NCBI GenBank assembly: GCA_012656075.1
Contig: JAAKBF010000033.1
Coordinates: 310,001 to 374,000 of the forward strand
Direction: 5' to 3'
Length of the DNA stretch: 64,000 nucleotides
Source: Phytophthora hibernalis
Lineage: Eukaryota; Oomycota; Peronosporomycetes; Peronosporales; Peronosporaceae
The number at the start of each line of letters is the position of its first letter. The stretch's first letter is position 1. Made by a program: the position numbers and the translations under genes. The notes under the pieces are model-generated. The model was not told where the DNA came from and did not search any database. It saw only the letters and a list, made by a program, of their open reading frames with translations. Below, one piece after another: positions 30,796 through 41,342 of the stretch.

Positions 30796-33700
30796 TTAGA
30801 CATTAAGCGGAATCGTTGAAACACCATCCGATATTACCTGGCGCTTGTCATAGTAGTAATTGAGCGCTGTTTTGGTTTGAGTATAGGTAATGATCGATTT
30901 GGCTTCTTTCGATAGTCTGAAACCCTTGTTAGTACCCCGAAGTGTGATACGGTCCCGTACAACTGTCTCAAAACCGTCTGGGTTAAGTACATCAACATTG
31001 CGACCACGCCCCTGCTGTACACCCTTAGCACTGACTTTGACCTTGTGCTCCTCGTCCGGTAGATAGCAGATGTAGTTCTTAGAGGATAATGAGACCATGG
31101 CATCACCTCGCCACCCTTCCTTGAATAGTCCAGGTGTGCGGCAATCGAACTTGGCCACCTCAGCGTTGTAGTCTCGCGGGAACCACTCGTACTTATGCTC
31201 ATCGAAGTGATCACGTAGTTCAGGCTTGATACATTCTTTGAATGGGTTCTCGCAGCTGAACGCAATATAGCCACTGTCCGTATCCATCTCCTGATATTGA
31301 AAGTCTGAACGATCGAAGTAAAAGTCGATGCAGTCATAGTAAAACAGAATCATGCGTAGCTTAGCGAGCTGATAGATAGCAATCGATAAATGGATCGGGT
31401 TCTTGTTGTTGAGCCGACGCTTTTTCATCGTAATCTCACAAGAATCATTAAGCTCCTCCAACCCGTGGAACGTAAAGTGTTCGATCTTGCTCTTAATAGC
31501 TTTGTCGTTCGACTCATACTTGACCTCTTTGTGCTTACTCATATCCATTCCAGATCGACCGAAAGCACTGTTGCCTACAAGTTTCATCATCTCAGCAATC
31601 ATCGCCTTCGAATTATCAACATCACCCTCTCGTCGAGCGTTTGATATAGCCTCCATAAACTGATCAAAAGCCTTGTGAGAGCTGGCCTTACTAAAGCAGT
31701 AAGTCTTGGTAATCTCCAAACCGTGGGAAGATACCATTTAAGCAAAGGTGCGTATATAAGAATCTTTTCACCAAAGTAGCTACCTATAAGCTGACGAGCT
31801 GGTTTTGCTCGGCTTTGCTTACGTGCCTCGTTGTACTTATACATGTGATGACCAATTACACTCTCATCAGCACAATCGATTAGCGTGTTTTTGAAAATTG
31901 GGGTCATCTCACTGAAGTAGTCTTTAAAATGGTCTGGAGTTTGAATATCGCATTCAAGGAATCCGAAAATCTTATCAGCAACGATGTCCTCGACAATGCC
32001 GTCATAAGCCTCGATCGTAGTCAATCGTCCGCATGGCATCTCATTACCAAGTGCCCATAGGTATAGAGCGTTAGCATCGTATCCGATAATTTTCTTACAG
32101 AGCTTACCTCCGCGAATCTTCGTCTCATTGCGCTTAGCGTAGCGATTGAAGATAATAGATGGGCCTCCAGCAATGTTGGCTTTCATCTTAGCGTAGATGT
32201 CTTTTTCCTCCTTATCAATGCTATACACCAATCTGTCCGAGTTGAACTCAAGCAACTTCTTATAGCGGAATACCTTGAGTGACATGTCCTTACGCGCGGT
32301 GTTGCACTTGATACAGCTGACCAATATGTTGCCATTGATGTGTCCAAGCTTGTTGTTGATACGGTCTGCTGAAGCGGTATCGACGGTCAGCTGGCAGTAG
32401 CATAAACCACACAGATACTTTTGCTTTTGCAGTAATGTATCCAAGTGATCAAGTGTCATACCAAATTTCCGCTTTGCCTTAGCATCCTGACTCTTGTAGC
32501 CGCCCATACGCTGAGCTGGAAATTGGAATGCGTTAGCAGGTGCCTTATCCGGATATTGGAGATTGTTGAAGCAGGTCTGATACATAACCTTCTCCGACAG
32601 TCCAGGTAGCGACACGCCATCCGCGAACATATCCAGATCGAAACGCATGAACAGCTCGCGCTGGGCTTTGATAGCCTTGATGAATGGAACTACATCGAGA
32701 TTGTTGTACCAGACCAGTAGGTCCTTGATGGATTTCATCTCATAGTACCCCCACACGAACTTCACTCGCTCGTAGTCATCATTGGTGATGCTTGTTCCAC
32801 GGAGCTTGCTGTCAAAAGTTGACTTAGGCGGGATAGTAGTCCGGTTGAGTACATTGAACGCGGTGATGTACTCATACGGGAAGAGACCCTTGCCAAGACC
32901 ACAAACACATCTAATTTTGTCATCACATTTGCAGCCACCGAGATATGTCGTAAGATACTTATCGTAGCTGGTACCAGCCGGTACATAGTTGCTAATATCG
33001 AGCATTTTCATGTTCGATGTAGCAATGCACATGTAGCTGGGGTTCTTGATAACAGATTTGATGTTGTCAGTACCAATGATGGCGAATAAGTCGCTCTTAA
33101 TCAAATTGATATCATATCGACCAGAATTGAAGCCGAATACTGGTACCTGATTAATCTGCTGTTTAAGTCTTCCGTAGTCGGACCTCTGCTTACCAAAGCC
33201 AAGACTGTTATGGAAGTGGAAGAAGTTGTCATACTTCCCTTCCTTAATCCAACTCTCCACATCAGATATCTTGTACTTCTGACCAAGATTGACACCTGGA
33301 ATTTCCAAACCTGTCAGGCCGTGGGCATTGATGATTTTTTGCAGAAGCGACTTATACTTATCGACATTGTACTGCTGGATCTTCACCGATACATCACCAA
33401 TGTATTTGAACATATCCATAAGCAACATCTTTGGATCGTCATTTACAAAACAACGCACCTCCTCGGTTAAGCTATCAGCTACGGATACAGACACCGGAAT
33501 GTGTTCGTTCGTGAAGACAGTATTCTCCCCGTGTTGAGTCGCGGTAGGCTTAAGGATTGCCTCAAAGTCATAAACAATGAAGTGGTCGATGTATTGATTG
33601 GCATCCTTAATGGAATACTTTGTAAGTAGTGATCGAATCGCGTTAGGAGCTGGCTTGTAGATAGTTGGCTCAGCGGGGAAGCTCTCAATATTCACAAGCT

Positions 33701-34681
33701 CGCACTGATTTTTCTTGTGACTTTGAAGTCTTTCGCCGCTCACAAAAATCATTTCACACTTGGGACACTGATACTTAGACTGAAGCATATCGATGCTCTT
33801 GATGTAGAGAGCGTGATTCTCGTGTGATAGAATATCCATAGCCTCATACCCCTTGTCCGACCTACGAATGCATTCTACATTTCCAGAAGCTACATCCATG
33901 CTGTATACGTTAATACCAAGTTGGAAGCAGTCCTCAACCTCATCAAGCTGTAGCAGGTCAATAGGCTTGAAGCTCCTAAATAGACTCAACGTATACTTAA
34001 CCCCTTAAAAGAGCAGTAGCGCTTGAATGCATCCTTCACGTGAGCCTGAATTCTGCGAGGATCCTTCTTAGCGCTCTGGAATGTGTGCCAGGCGATGCAG
34101 TGGAAGACGCACTTGTTGTTGGTCTTAGGGAAGTTGATTACATGCTTCTTTTCGCGGATAATCTTAGGAATAATAGCGTCGCTATCCCCAAGAGCATGGT
34201 CGCGATGGTAGACAAAAATCTTGAATGCAGTGATCGCCTTAAGCTTATATCCGGAGCTGGGATAGTTCAGCTTGTCAGCCAACTCCATAGACCGAATTTC
34301 CGAAATCACCTTCTTTCGAATATCCGCCTTGCTATTGATTGCGACGGGCTTATTGAATACATAAGTGTTAGCGAGATTCGGGTAGGAGTAGCGAGTGCCA
34401 CCAGGATCAGTCTTGCTCACAAGTTCGTACCCAAGAGCAATATTTACCTTAAAAACACTTGCCTGAGTCGAAAGAACGTTCTCGAGCTTATCGTAGAAAT
34501 CAGTAGCCTCGATACCCTCATATAGGTGTGATTCCACGTGATTACCAGTGTAAAAACGGTACTTGGGATCAGCCTTATAGTCAGGCGACATATGCTTCTC
34601 AAGGGTTTCAACTGAAACATTGTACTGCTTAGCCACCAATTTCTTGTTGACTGAACGTGAAATGTTGCTAACATATACCAT
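30796..34681 (-). CDS. Protein-primed family B DNA polymerase with inserted HNH-like module, two frameshifts
   Basis: This replicates the viral genome from a terminal protein. The span corresponds to about 1,295 codons once two single-base gaps (near 33990 in a GGGG run and near 31735) are allowed for. The N-terminal region (34681-33986) has NNKCVFHCIAWHTF. A zinc-finger-like segment YQCPKCEMIFVSGERLQSH lies near 33780. The exonuclease motifs are YDFEAIL and FGFNSGRYDINLIK. Polymerase motif A is GYDANALYLWAL (near 32070), motif B MMKLVGNSAFG (near 31590-31560) and motif C DTDSGYIAF (near 31280). Between exonuclease and polymerase (about 32470-32270) lies an HNH-type module with CGLCYC, DRINN, GHINGNI and SCIKCN. 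All catalytic residues are present. The family and the Asp-x-Glu and DTDS motifs leave little doubt. Confidence 0.92.
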
Positions 34682-34955
34682 CTTACCAGTTCTACCTCGA
34701 ACCTTAACCCGGTAGCTGCAACCCCATTTGACAGCTTGGATATTTAATCTCTTTCATCCTGCGAGTTCGTTGGAAACATATTGCCTATATATCTTCGACT
34801 AAATTAATCTTGTGAGAATCGACTTTTGAAAAAAATCCAGCTAAGGGTGTATATCTAATTAACCAACCATTATTTACATCTCTCATTATATGTTCAACAC
34901 TGTTAAAAGCTAAATCAATATGCGGTGTATACAGTTAACGGTTTAATTTCTGTTG
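34682..34955. other. AT-rich region upstream of the polymerase gene
   Basis: There is no gene here. It lies between the polymerase start and a small gene on the same strand and probably contains the polymerase promoter. I looked for terminal inverted repeats of the virus and found none. Confidence 0.4.
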
Positions 34956-35161
34956 TTATGATTTTGAATATTTTTCATTAGCTGGTATACCGCCCGCAAA
35001 TGGTGCTTCTTTTTTATTGTGGTTTATGTGAGCACGAATTTCTTCGCGATTCTTCTCATCATATTCTCGCTGCTGCGTTTCCTTGTTTTTAGATAGTACC
35101 GCTTTTGAGCGGCTTTGATTCGCTCTTTGTTAAGTTCGTATTGTTCAGGTGAGTACGTCAT
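34956..35161 (-). CDS. Small charged coiled-coil viral protein, one frameshift
   Basis: ATG 35161 opens MTYSPEQYELNKERIKAAQK. After one missing base near 35095, the frame runs through QREYDEKNREEIRAHINHNK to APFAGGIPANEKYSKS and stops at 34956, for 68 residues. The alternation of Lys/Arg/Glu with Tyr is common in small basic proteins of large DNA viruses and their relatives. This is the outermost viral gene on this side. Function unknown. Confidence 0.5.
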
Positions 35162-35530
35162 CTTTGTATATTACTAACTTTATATTTATCAGGAATAAAA
35201 TATTATAATAGAAGGCAAAGCTCCGCATTCATTACTTTTTATGCCTACTTCGAAGCGTATTACTAATCTACATATCGCTTGCACCCCTGCGGTCTTACGG
35301 CGAACAGTAAGCCACGCTTTTCAAACAACTCCGGCATCCTTTGCCGCATTTAAGCTTGCCGCTTGCTCTCTGCAATGAGGTCTTGGCTCCACATTTTTGT
35401 CAGCCTCCTCCAAACTTGAAAATCACCCGAAAGTCCGACGACTACCGAACTTAAAAGTGTGGACCACATCGTGTAATTTCTCGGTCGGAAAGCAACTCGG
35501 TCGAAAAGCAACCAGTGAGAAAGAGCAGCG
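35162..35530. other. Boundary region between viral block and Uma2 gene
   Basis: AT-rich sequence typical of the viral block gives way at about 35240-35300 to GC-balanced sequence. The right end of the virus should lie here. I see no matching terminal repeat because the other end of the virus is missing beyond the capsid gene. Confidence 0.4.
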
Positions 35531-36403
35531 ATGGCGGACAAGCAAAAACCTCACGAAGACGTCCTTACGCGAGTCGTGCGCGACTTGGAAACGAAGACGA
35601 CTTTGTGCTACGTCAAGGACTATCCTGGAGTGGAGCTGAAGCAGTTGAATCATCACGTGAAGAAGCTCGGTCCACTGGTGAACCCCGTTTTTGGCGAGCA
35701 GCCGGCGTTCTTCATCGACGAAGGCCGCTTCATTCCCTATCGAATGGTCGTGTATGGCAATGAGAAGGTGGCGGCCAAGATCGCGACAGTTTTGAATGAA
35801 TGGGCGACGTGGTCTGGAAAAGGAGGCAGAGTGACAACCTCGCAAGGGGCGTTCATTCTGGAGCAGCGTCCCGGAGGGCCCAACGTGAGAATGGCATACA
35901 CACCGCGAGATGACGACAGGAATTTGACTCGTGAACAGATGTGGACGTATCGTGCCGATCCCTTTGTTCCCACCTTTGTTGTTGAGATTGATAAGCTCTC
36001 TGGTCGAGGCTCTCAACGCAGCGCTCTTGATCGAAAGATGCGAAATGAATATTTCCAGCACGGCGTCCAGTTGGGTTGGCTGATCGACCCACGCCCAGAC
36101 TTTCAGCGGATGTATGAGTACTATCTCGACGACAATGGAGACGTACAATGCTCTGACAACACTGCGTGGAGAGATGTTGACGGTGGCGACGTTCTTCCTG
36201 GTTTCACTCTTGTTAGCACTGATCTGGAGATGGTGTTGAACCAGGATTCGGGTGCGTCGTCAGAAGATGAAGTCGATCTGGTGTGTCCTTATCCAAGATG
36301 CAACAAGCGATTCACATCGCCTGGTGCCTGGACTGCTCATGCTGAATGGCACCGTGCTGAGCGCTCTCGACAGAAGTTCTTAGCCAAGCGTGAGAACTCA
36401 TAG
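35531..36403 (+). CDS. Uma2-type PD-(D/E)xK endonuclease domain fused to a C2H2 zinc finger
   Basis: This intact gene encodes 290 residues. Residues about 60-215 resemble the Uma2/DUF820 putative restriction-endonuclease fold, with RADPFVPTFVVEID (candidate acidic metal ligands), then LDRKMRNEYFQHGVQLGWLI, where a Lys and the Tyr/Gly-Val-x(2)-Gly-Trp-Leu-Ile pattern are expected. A single C2H2 finger follows an acidic linker (CPYPRCNKRFTSPGAWTAH ... H, residues about 257-281) and the C-terminus is basic. The likely role is DNA cleavage with sequence or chromatin targeting. Uma2 domains are mostly bacterial. In oomycetes, related nucleases occur in transposon- and effector-like families. The gene sits within the nested insertion, so mobile origin is possible. 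Domain assignment is by pattern. Confidence 0.6.
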   Translation: MADKQKPHEDVLTRVVRDLETKTTLCYVKDYPGVELKQLNHHVKKLGPLVNPVFGEQPAFFIDEGRFIPYRMVVYGNEKVAAKIATVLNEWATWSGKGGRVTTSQGAFILEQRPGGPNVRMAYTPRDDDRNLTREQMWTYRADPFVPTFVVEIDKLSGRGSQRSALDRKMRNEYFQHGVQLGWLIDPRPDFQRMYEYYLDDNGDVQCSDNTAWRDVDGGDVLPGFTLVSTDLEMVLNQDSGASSEDEVDLVCPYPRCNKRFTSPGAWTAHAEWHRAERSRQKFLAKRENS

Positions 36404-36611
36404 TTATCCAGTGTGAACTCATAGCCATCCAGTGTGGCAACTACGCTTCGACAAGTTCCTATCTAACCATATCGCAGAACTCAAAGCTTGCGATCTAAAG
36501 CATAGTTGGCGGCGCTGACTGGTTTCTTATTCCTGATTGGTGGCTAAGAGAAGATAATAAAAAACTATCTATTGTTTTATAAATATAGTTTGAATGTTGT
36601 CGGTCGAGCGG

Positions 36612-36790
36612 TTCTAAAACTACCCTAAGATCCAAAAGACGTTGCTTTCACTCTCAGGTGGTCGAGAGGTAGCGTCGTCAAAATAGCACCTGGTCCGAAA
36701 GAAGGTTCCAGGATTGTTCTCGATGGTAAATAACGGAAAGTAAAAAATGCCGGCGTAATGTTCCACGTATTACTACTGTCGCAACCATTC
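36612..36790. repeat. Dispersed repeat, copy upstream of the SET-domain gene
   Basis: This is similar to 15740-15915, with shared blocks such as AGATCCAAA, GGTGGTCGAGAGGT, GAAGGTTCCAGGA, TGTTCTTCGTGG/TGTTCTCGATGG, GGTAAAT and GTATTACTACT. It leads directly into the coding frame starting at about 36758, so it may be that gene family's promoter and 5' end. Confidence 0.65.
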
Positions 36791-38282
36791 GCTGGCGGAG
36801 CGCCCAGCACACACACGCCGAAAATGTTGGGTCTGAGCGCGACAAAGCTGTCCCCGCAGACACTGTATCCTGGCGACACAATCGACTATTTTTCGCGTGC
36901 CTTTGTTTGGGGCGATCACAGAAGCCACCGTGTAGCTGCAGTGAATCGCGTTGACGGAAGTAGTGTGGAGTTCCCGATCGCTGTCGACACGCAGGAGATC
37001 ATCCCGCAGGACACGATGATGAGGAGGGTGGCGGACCGCTTCGGCGAGCCACTGCCGCCCGACGGCACCAAGTGGCGGAAACTTCGGACGCACCAGCTGA
37101 GTGGTGGGTCTTTCGCGTCTTCTTCGAGGGCCAGCGATCTCAAAAAGGGCCTCGAGTGCGCATTTGTGGATTCTATCGATGCAGTACACAAGGCTCTTTG
37201 CCATGTGCCCGAGGAGATCGTTCCGGAAAGCCCGCAGTCGGACTGCCTCAGCCCTCAGCAGCCGGACCAAGAAACTGAGGAACCGCCCAGTGCACGCGTC
37301 GTCGACTTGGCGTCGCTTTCAATCCAAGAAAATCAAAGCTCTAGTCCTGTCTCACACGAACAACATGAGGGATCTGCTGAACATCCGTGTATTACCGAAA
37401 ATATCGACCTATCATCGTCACAGGAGAGGGCTTCCCAGGAAGTGGCGTCGAGCGCGTCGGTGGCGAGTGACGCGGGTCTCTTCCGCGACGCAATGAGCTG
37501 CGTACCTGAAGTCAGTCCCTAATCGCCACACCCGAGCCAAGATCCGGCACCAACCCAAGAAGCGGAACGGGCAGTGGTTAATGCCGAGATCACGGAAGCG
37601 CAAGGATCAAGCGAAGTGTGCAATTACCAGTAGCGGCAAACAGATACACCACGCAAGGACTGTGAAGGCCGTCCAGATCCAGAGCATTCTCCGTTCGCCA
37701 GAGGTGAAGTCGAGGCTCCGCAACTTGCACGCCCGACGCGCCTCATTTCCTGAGACTCCTTCCCAAGAAGCTGCACTGCCTATCCAAGAGGTGCCGTGGC
37801 CCGACGGCATCGTGCGCATCGAGACGTGCAGTACCAGCGGAATAACCTTCCGTGACATAGGTGAGTTTGACCCTTGCCAATGCATTGGCGACTGGTTCCT
37901 CGATTCGTGTAAGAACGTCGCGAGTGCGACGTTCTGCACTCCAAGCTGCTGCAGCTGGCGGCACGTTGCAGTAACGCACCTCGGACTCTCGAGACACTTC
38001 GACACTGGTTGAATGGGGCTAAGAGTGTTCACGACGACCGATCAGGACGTGGGAGACGTGCTGGGCGAGTATTGTGGGGAGTTGATTGAGTTTCCGGCCA
38101 CTGTGGAAGGGCAGCCAGATCAGGCGGTGAAGCAAAACAGCGGCTTCACGTTGTTATACAACGCCAAGTCCTCCAACCAGAACTTTGTCTACGTTGATGC
38201 GCTAAAAAGCGGCTCGATAACCCACTTCATTTGCCACGCTTGCGACCCCAACGCGACGTTCGTGGAACAGCAGAACTGCTAG
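36758..38282 (+). pseudogene. SET-domain protein (histone-lysine methyltransferase-like), truncated and frame-broken
   Basis: The N-terminal frame (36758-37522; alternative Met at 36824) encodes about 250 residues of unrecognised sequence (DTIDYFSRAFVWGDHRSHRV, then acidic and Ser-rich). A second frame (37581-38012) has a Cys-rich pre-SET/AWS-like segment near 37890-37960 (CKNVASATFCTPSCC). A third (38013-38282) holds the SET core: GLRVFTTTDQDVGDVLGEYC and ITHFICHACDPNATFVEQQN, matching the G-x-G...E-Y-x-G-E and F-I-x-H-x-C-x-P-N motifs. A stop follows directly; the next bases continue in another frame (SVKVVVKMIRDAW). Stops between the frames, and its place between transposons, suggest a decaying or transposon-borne copy. 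Oomycetes have many such SET genes in repeats. Confidence 0.6.
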
Positions 38283-38639
38283 AGCGTGAAGGTTGTGGTT
38301 AAAATGATCAGAGATGCTTGGGCCGGTGGTCAGATAAATAGTCGTGCACCTTTGATAGTCACCCCACTGGGTTTGAAAACATTTCCAGTTCTATCTTAAA
38401 TCGCTGAAAGAGTCCGGATTTTGGAAAAACTCGTCGAACATATTTGCGTGATGTATTTTGTTTGAAAATTTGACAACTACGTTTCGAGATGCATAGTTTT
38501 CAAAACGAGGTAGAATCCGCATCTGACAATAAACCAGAAATAGTCGTGGCACGACTAAATAGAGTGAACGGTGTATCATTTTTACTTCTCCGTTGACCCG
38601 TCGCACTACAGAAACACACATGCAATTATTGTTATCCCT
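38283..38639. other. Intergenic region between SET relic and PiggyBac-like element
   Basis: I see no gene. The region becomes AT-rich after 38330 and probably contains the 3' end of the PiggyBac-like element on the minus strand. Confidence 0.35.
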
Positions 38640-41085
38640 TCAACATGAACGGTGTATATACCAACTTACTGACGGTACCAGTCGCTCGACTGCCTCCACT
38701 GGAGAGCATGTGGACCGAATTCCGATCCATCCACATGGCTGCCGCTATCTGTGGAAACATCTTGTTCTGCGCTAGTTTAGTTGTACCCTGAGCTGGAATC
38801 ACCACCTTTCGCTTGTTCACCGTCTTGGTCTTTTTGGATGTAATGGCATCCTTGGCGTACCCGGATCGATCAATTTTTATCGTCCCAGTCAGATAAAGGC
38901 GGCGATGCAGCATCTCTAGGGCAAGCTTGACAGAGGTGTAGAACCGATCAGTGACGACTAGTCGTCATGCAGACGTAGGTGAGGGAGGCAACAAAGAATT
39001 CATATTGTGCAGCACAGCAGCCTCTCCAGAGTTGTTATCCTTGGTAACGGGAGTGCTGAGATGTGTTTTCGCTCCGCAGTATACCTCGATCCTGAAACAT
39101 ATCACAGTGAACATAAGTTAGCGCTAAGTAGCATATTGCGTTTGGAGGCGCTTGTTATGTTGACTTCAATCCAACATAAGCACATGAGCCAAAAGTGGCA
39201 AGCCAACGCTTGCCACATCTGGTATGCCCACTCACCTCATGCAATACGCGGTCTTGGCACAGGCAGCGACGAATACTTTCGTACCCCATCGGTGCGGTTT
39301 GTCCTTGTTGAATTGACGCATGGGGTTGTATCACGAGCGCGAATGCAACGTTGCTTCGTCAAAACTGATTACAGGTGGCGCCTTGTAGCCGCGAGCAAAC
39401 GTGCGCTGGAGTACGTCGATGACGGGCCTGATCTTCCATGCTCGGTCCAGTCGGGCTTGTGGCAATTTGTTGTTCGCGAAATGCAGGTATCCCAAAACGT
39501 GGATAAATCTCATGAACTTGCCAAACCGATTCGTCGGTAGGGCACCAACTGTCTTGAACGACCAGCGCGCCGTGATTCCCCGACGGATCGGCCCGAACAT
39601 CCTCTCTATCAGCAGGACCATGACTCGAAGGACATCCCACGCTTTTATATCCTCCACTGTCGCGAGGAGGCGACGTATTTCGCCGAGATCTTCGCCTTCA
39701 CCGCCGTTCCGTCGCTGCTGCGATCCCTAAACCCTAAACCCTAAACTGCGCGTAGTAGCGGTTGCACTCCACTGCGATCTGGACCCACAGATTTGGTGGT
39801 AGGAAGTAGAATAGCAGAGCCAAGGGATCTTCGGCGATACTGAGCACACTGTCGCTTGGCCCGTACGGACCATCATACAGATCTGCATAACTAGGATCAG
39901 GCCAAAACTTGGATGGATCTAAATACATGTACACAGAAAATCAATGTTATGTTGACAATATATCCAGTCTGTACATCATATATTGGATGTGTACAACATA
40001 ACATACACCGAGTTGCTAAATTTTCGACAATGATGACACGGTCTAACGATCTTGACGAATGTGCACTGACACACTTTGCAGAACGTACTCCCAATCATCG
40101 TTTCGCATGGAAGTGAAAGTGCGCGGATTCTTTGCTGTCGATAGCCAGATAGAGTCAGGAAGTTCCTGGTAATCAGAGTCCGATTCATCATCCGTGAGCT
40201 TGCCGATGTCCCAGTCGCCATCCCAACTGTCATCGTCGTCTTCTTCTTCAGGCTCTTCTTGAAGGTCAGGATCCTCGTCCGAATTAAGGCCCCGCCCCGG
40301 CTGCCATCAAGTTTGGATCGGCGTCGACAATACAAGAGGGCATCGTAGACTGCGTCGCGGTTCTCTTCATCGTTGAACACTTGATCACTGGGTTCCACGT
40401 ACAAACATTACCACAACATTGTTATGTTAGATCTTGTGTTGGTATCAGCGTGTAGAACATAGTCTTATGTTGGAAAAAGTCAACATTGCTTACCTCTCCC
40501 TCTTCGTCGTCTTCTAGTACGCCGCGAGAGCGCTTTCTCGATGCGGGGCGTGAAGCTTGCTTCCGTGATCTGGCCCTCGATGTCGGTGTCACATCTTCAG
40601 CGGGTAATGGTGCTCGATCAAGTGTCGTAAGATTCTCGGCATAGGATATCGAGTTCACCGCATCCAAAATCGCTTCACACACAACGGTATCAACTGCTAC
40701 GGTGAAGCCTGGCGAAACTGGTGGCGGTTCCACTGCGGTAATCATGTCCTTGACCGCTGCCTTCTTTTTAGTCAAAGCTGTCATATCCTTGGCAGCCGCC
40801 TTCTTCGTTCTTGTCGTTTCCTTGGCTTTAGCAGTCTCTTATACATTCATCACTTCCTTGTCCTCTGCATACTCAGTCGGTGGATCACTACCTTTAGATT
40901 CCGCTATCTCCATGGCTACAGTCGTGAGCTTTGCCGCCCTTTCGCCGGTACGAGCACCGTCACTGATCATCTCCTACAGCGCTTGTAGAAGATGACGTTC
41001 GTGGCGGTTGCTCATCCGGCACAGTCGCTCCTCTTTCACAGTTAGCTGTCGTCGCGGGGTCGTGCCGGTCGCCGCAACCATGTTC
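38640..41085 (-). mobile_element. PiggyBac-like (DDE_Tnp_1_7) transposon, degenerate
   Basis: Pieces on the minus strand give one PGBD-type transposase. There is an N-terminal Lys/Ala-rich region (about 41080-40430), an acidic stretch (about 40260-40060), DPLALLFYFLPPNLWVQIAV (39820-39760), then NRFGKFMRFIHVLGYLHFAN, RPVIDVLQRTF and PPVISFDEATL (first catalytic Asp; 39560-39340). The C-terminal part follows with VVTDRFYTSV (second Asp, about 38960) and AMWMDRNSVHML (about 38735). In-frame stops and frame changes break it. Gaps between exons near 39950-40030 and 40390-40480 contain AACATA/TATGTT inverted motifs and look like introns. No TTAA-flanked terminal repeats could be fixed. Insertion of such an element may explain how the Copia was opened near 41340. 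Confidence 0.7.
39725..39746. repeat. Interstitial telomeric repeat, three CCCTAAA units
   Basis: Three perfect CCCTAAA units plus one base stand in a row (TTTAGGG on the minus strand), the telomere unit reported for oomycetes and plants. They lie inside the PiggyBac-like transposase coding region, between YYAQ and the QQRRNGGEGE-type segment, where they interrupt the frame. Confidence 0.85.
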
Positions 41086-41099
41086 TCTCGACTCGGATT

Positions 41100-41342
41100 T
41101 TTGAAGAATGAGCTATTTTGGAGGCTGCAGGCCACTCACTCCTGGAATGGGTATTGTCCCTCTCTAGCGCACTGATCCGAACTGAAACCTAAGCCTGTGC
41201 ATTTGAACTAGTTTTGCAAACAATATATATTGGTTTGACTATGTGCTCAACTGTGATGTGTATCTTTACAAATACCAAGTTTAAATTGGTCTTCTGTTGT
41301 ACAAGAGATAATGCGAAAAACGCGAATTGGGGTATACACCCG
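41100..41342. other. Junction between PiggyBac-like element and Copia 3' half
   Basis: There is no gene. Its last 70 bp (GTTGTACAAGAGATAATG...) and the 40 bp at the other Copia cut (24911-24955, TTATGTTGTTTGGTACAACA on the minus strand) share a loose TTAT...GTACAACA pattern that could be the remains of a terminal inverted repeat. Confidence 0.3.

Noticed and set aside
9712..35240. Maverick terminal inverted repeats
   Set aside because: I looked near 35170-35300 and at 15735. The left end is cut within the capsid gene and no matching pair was seen.
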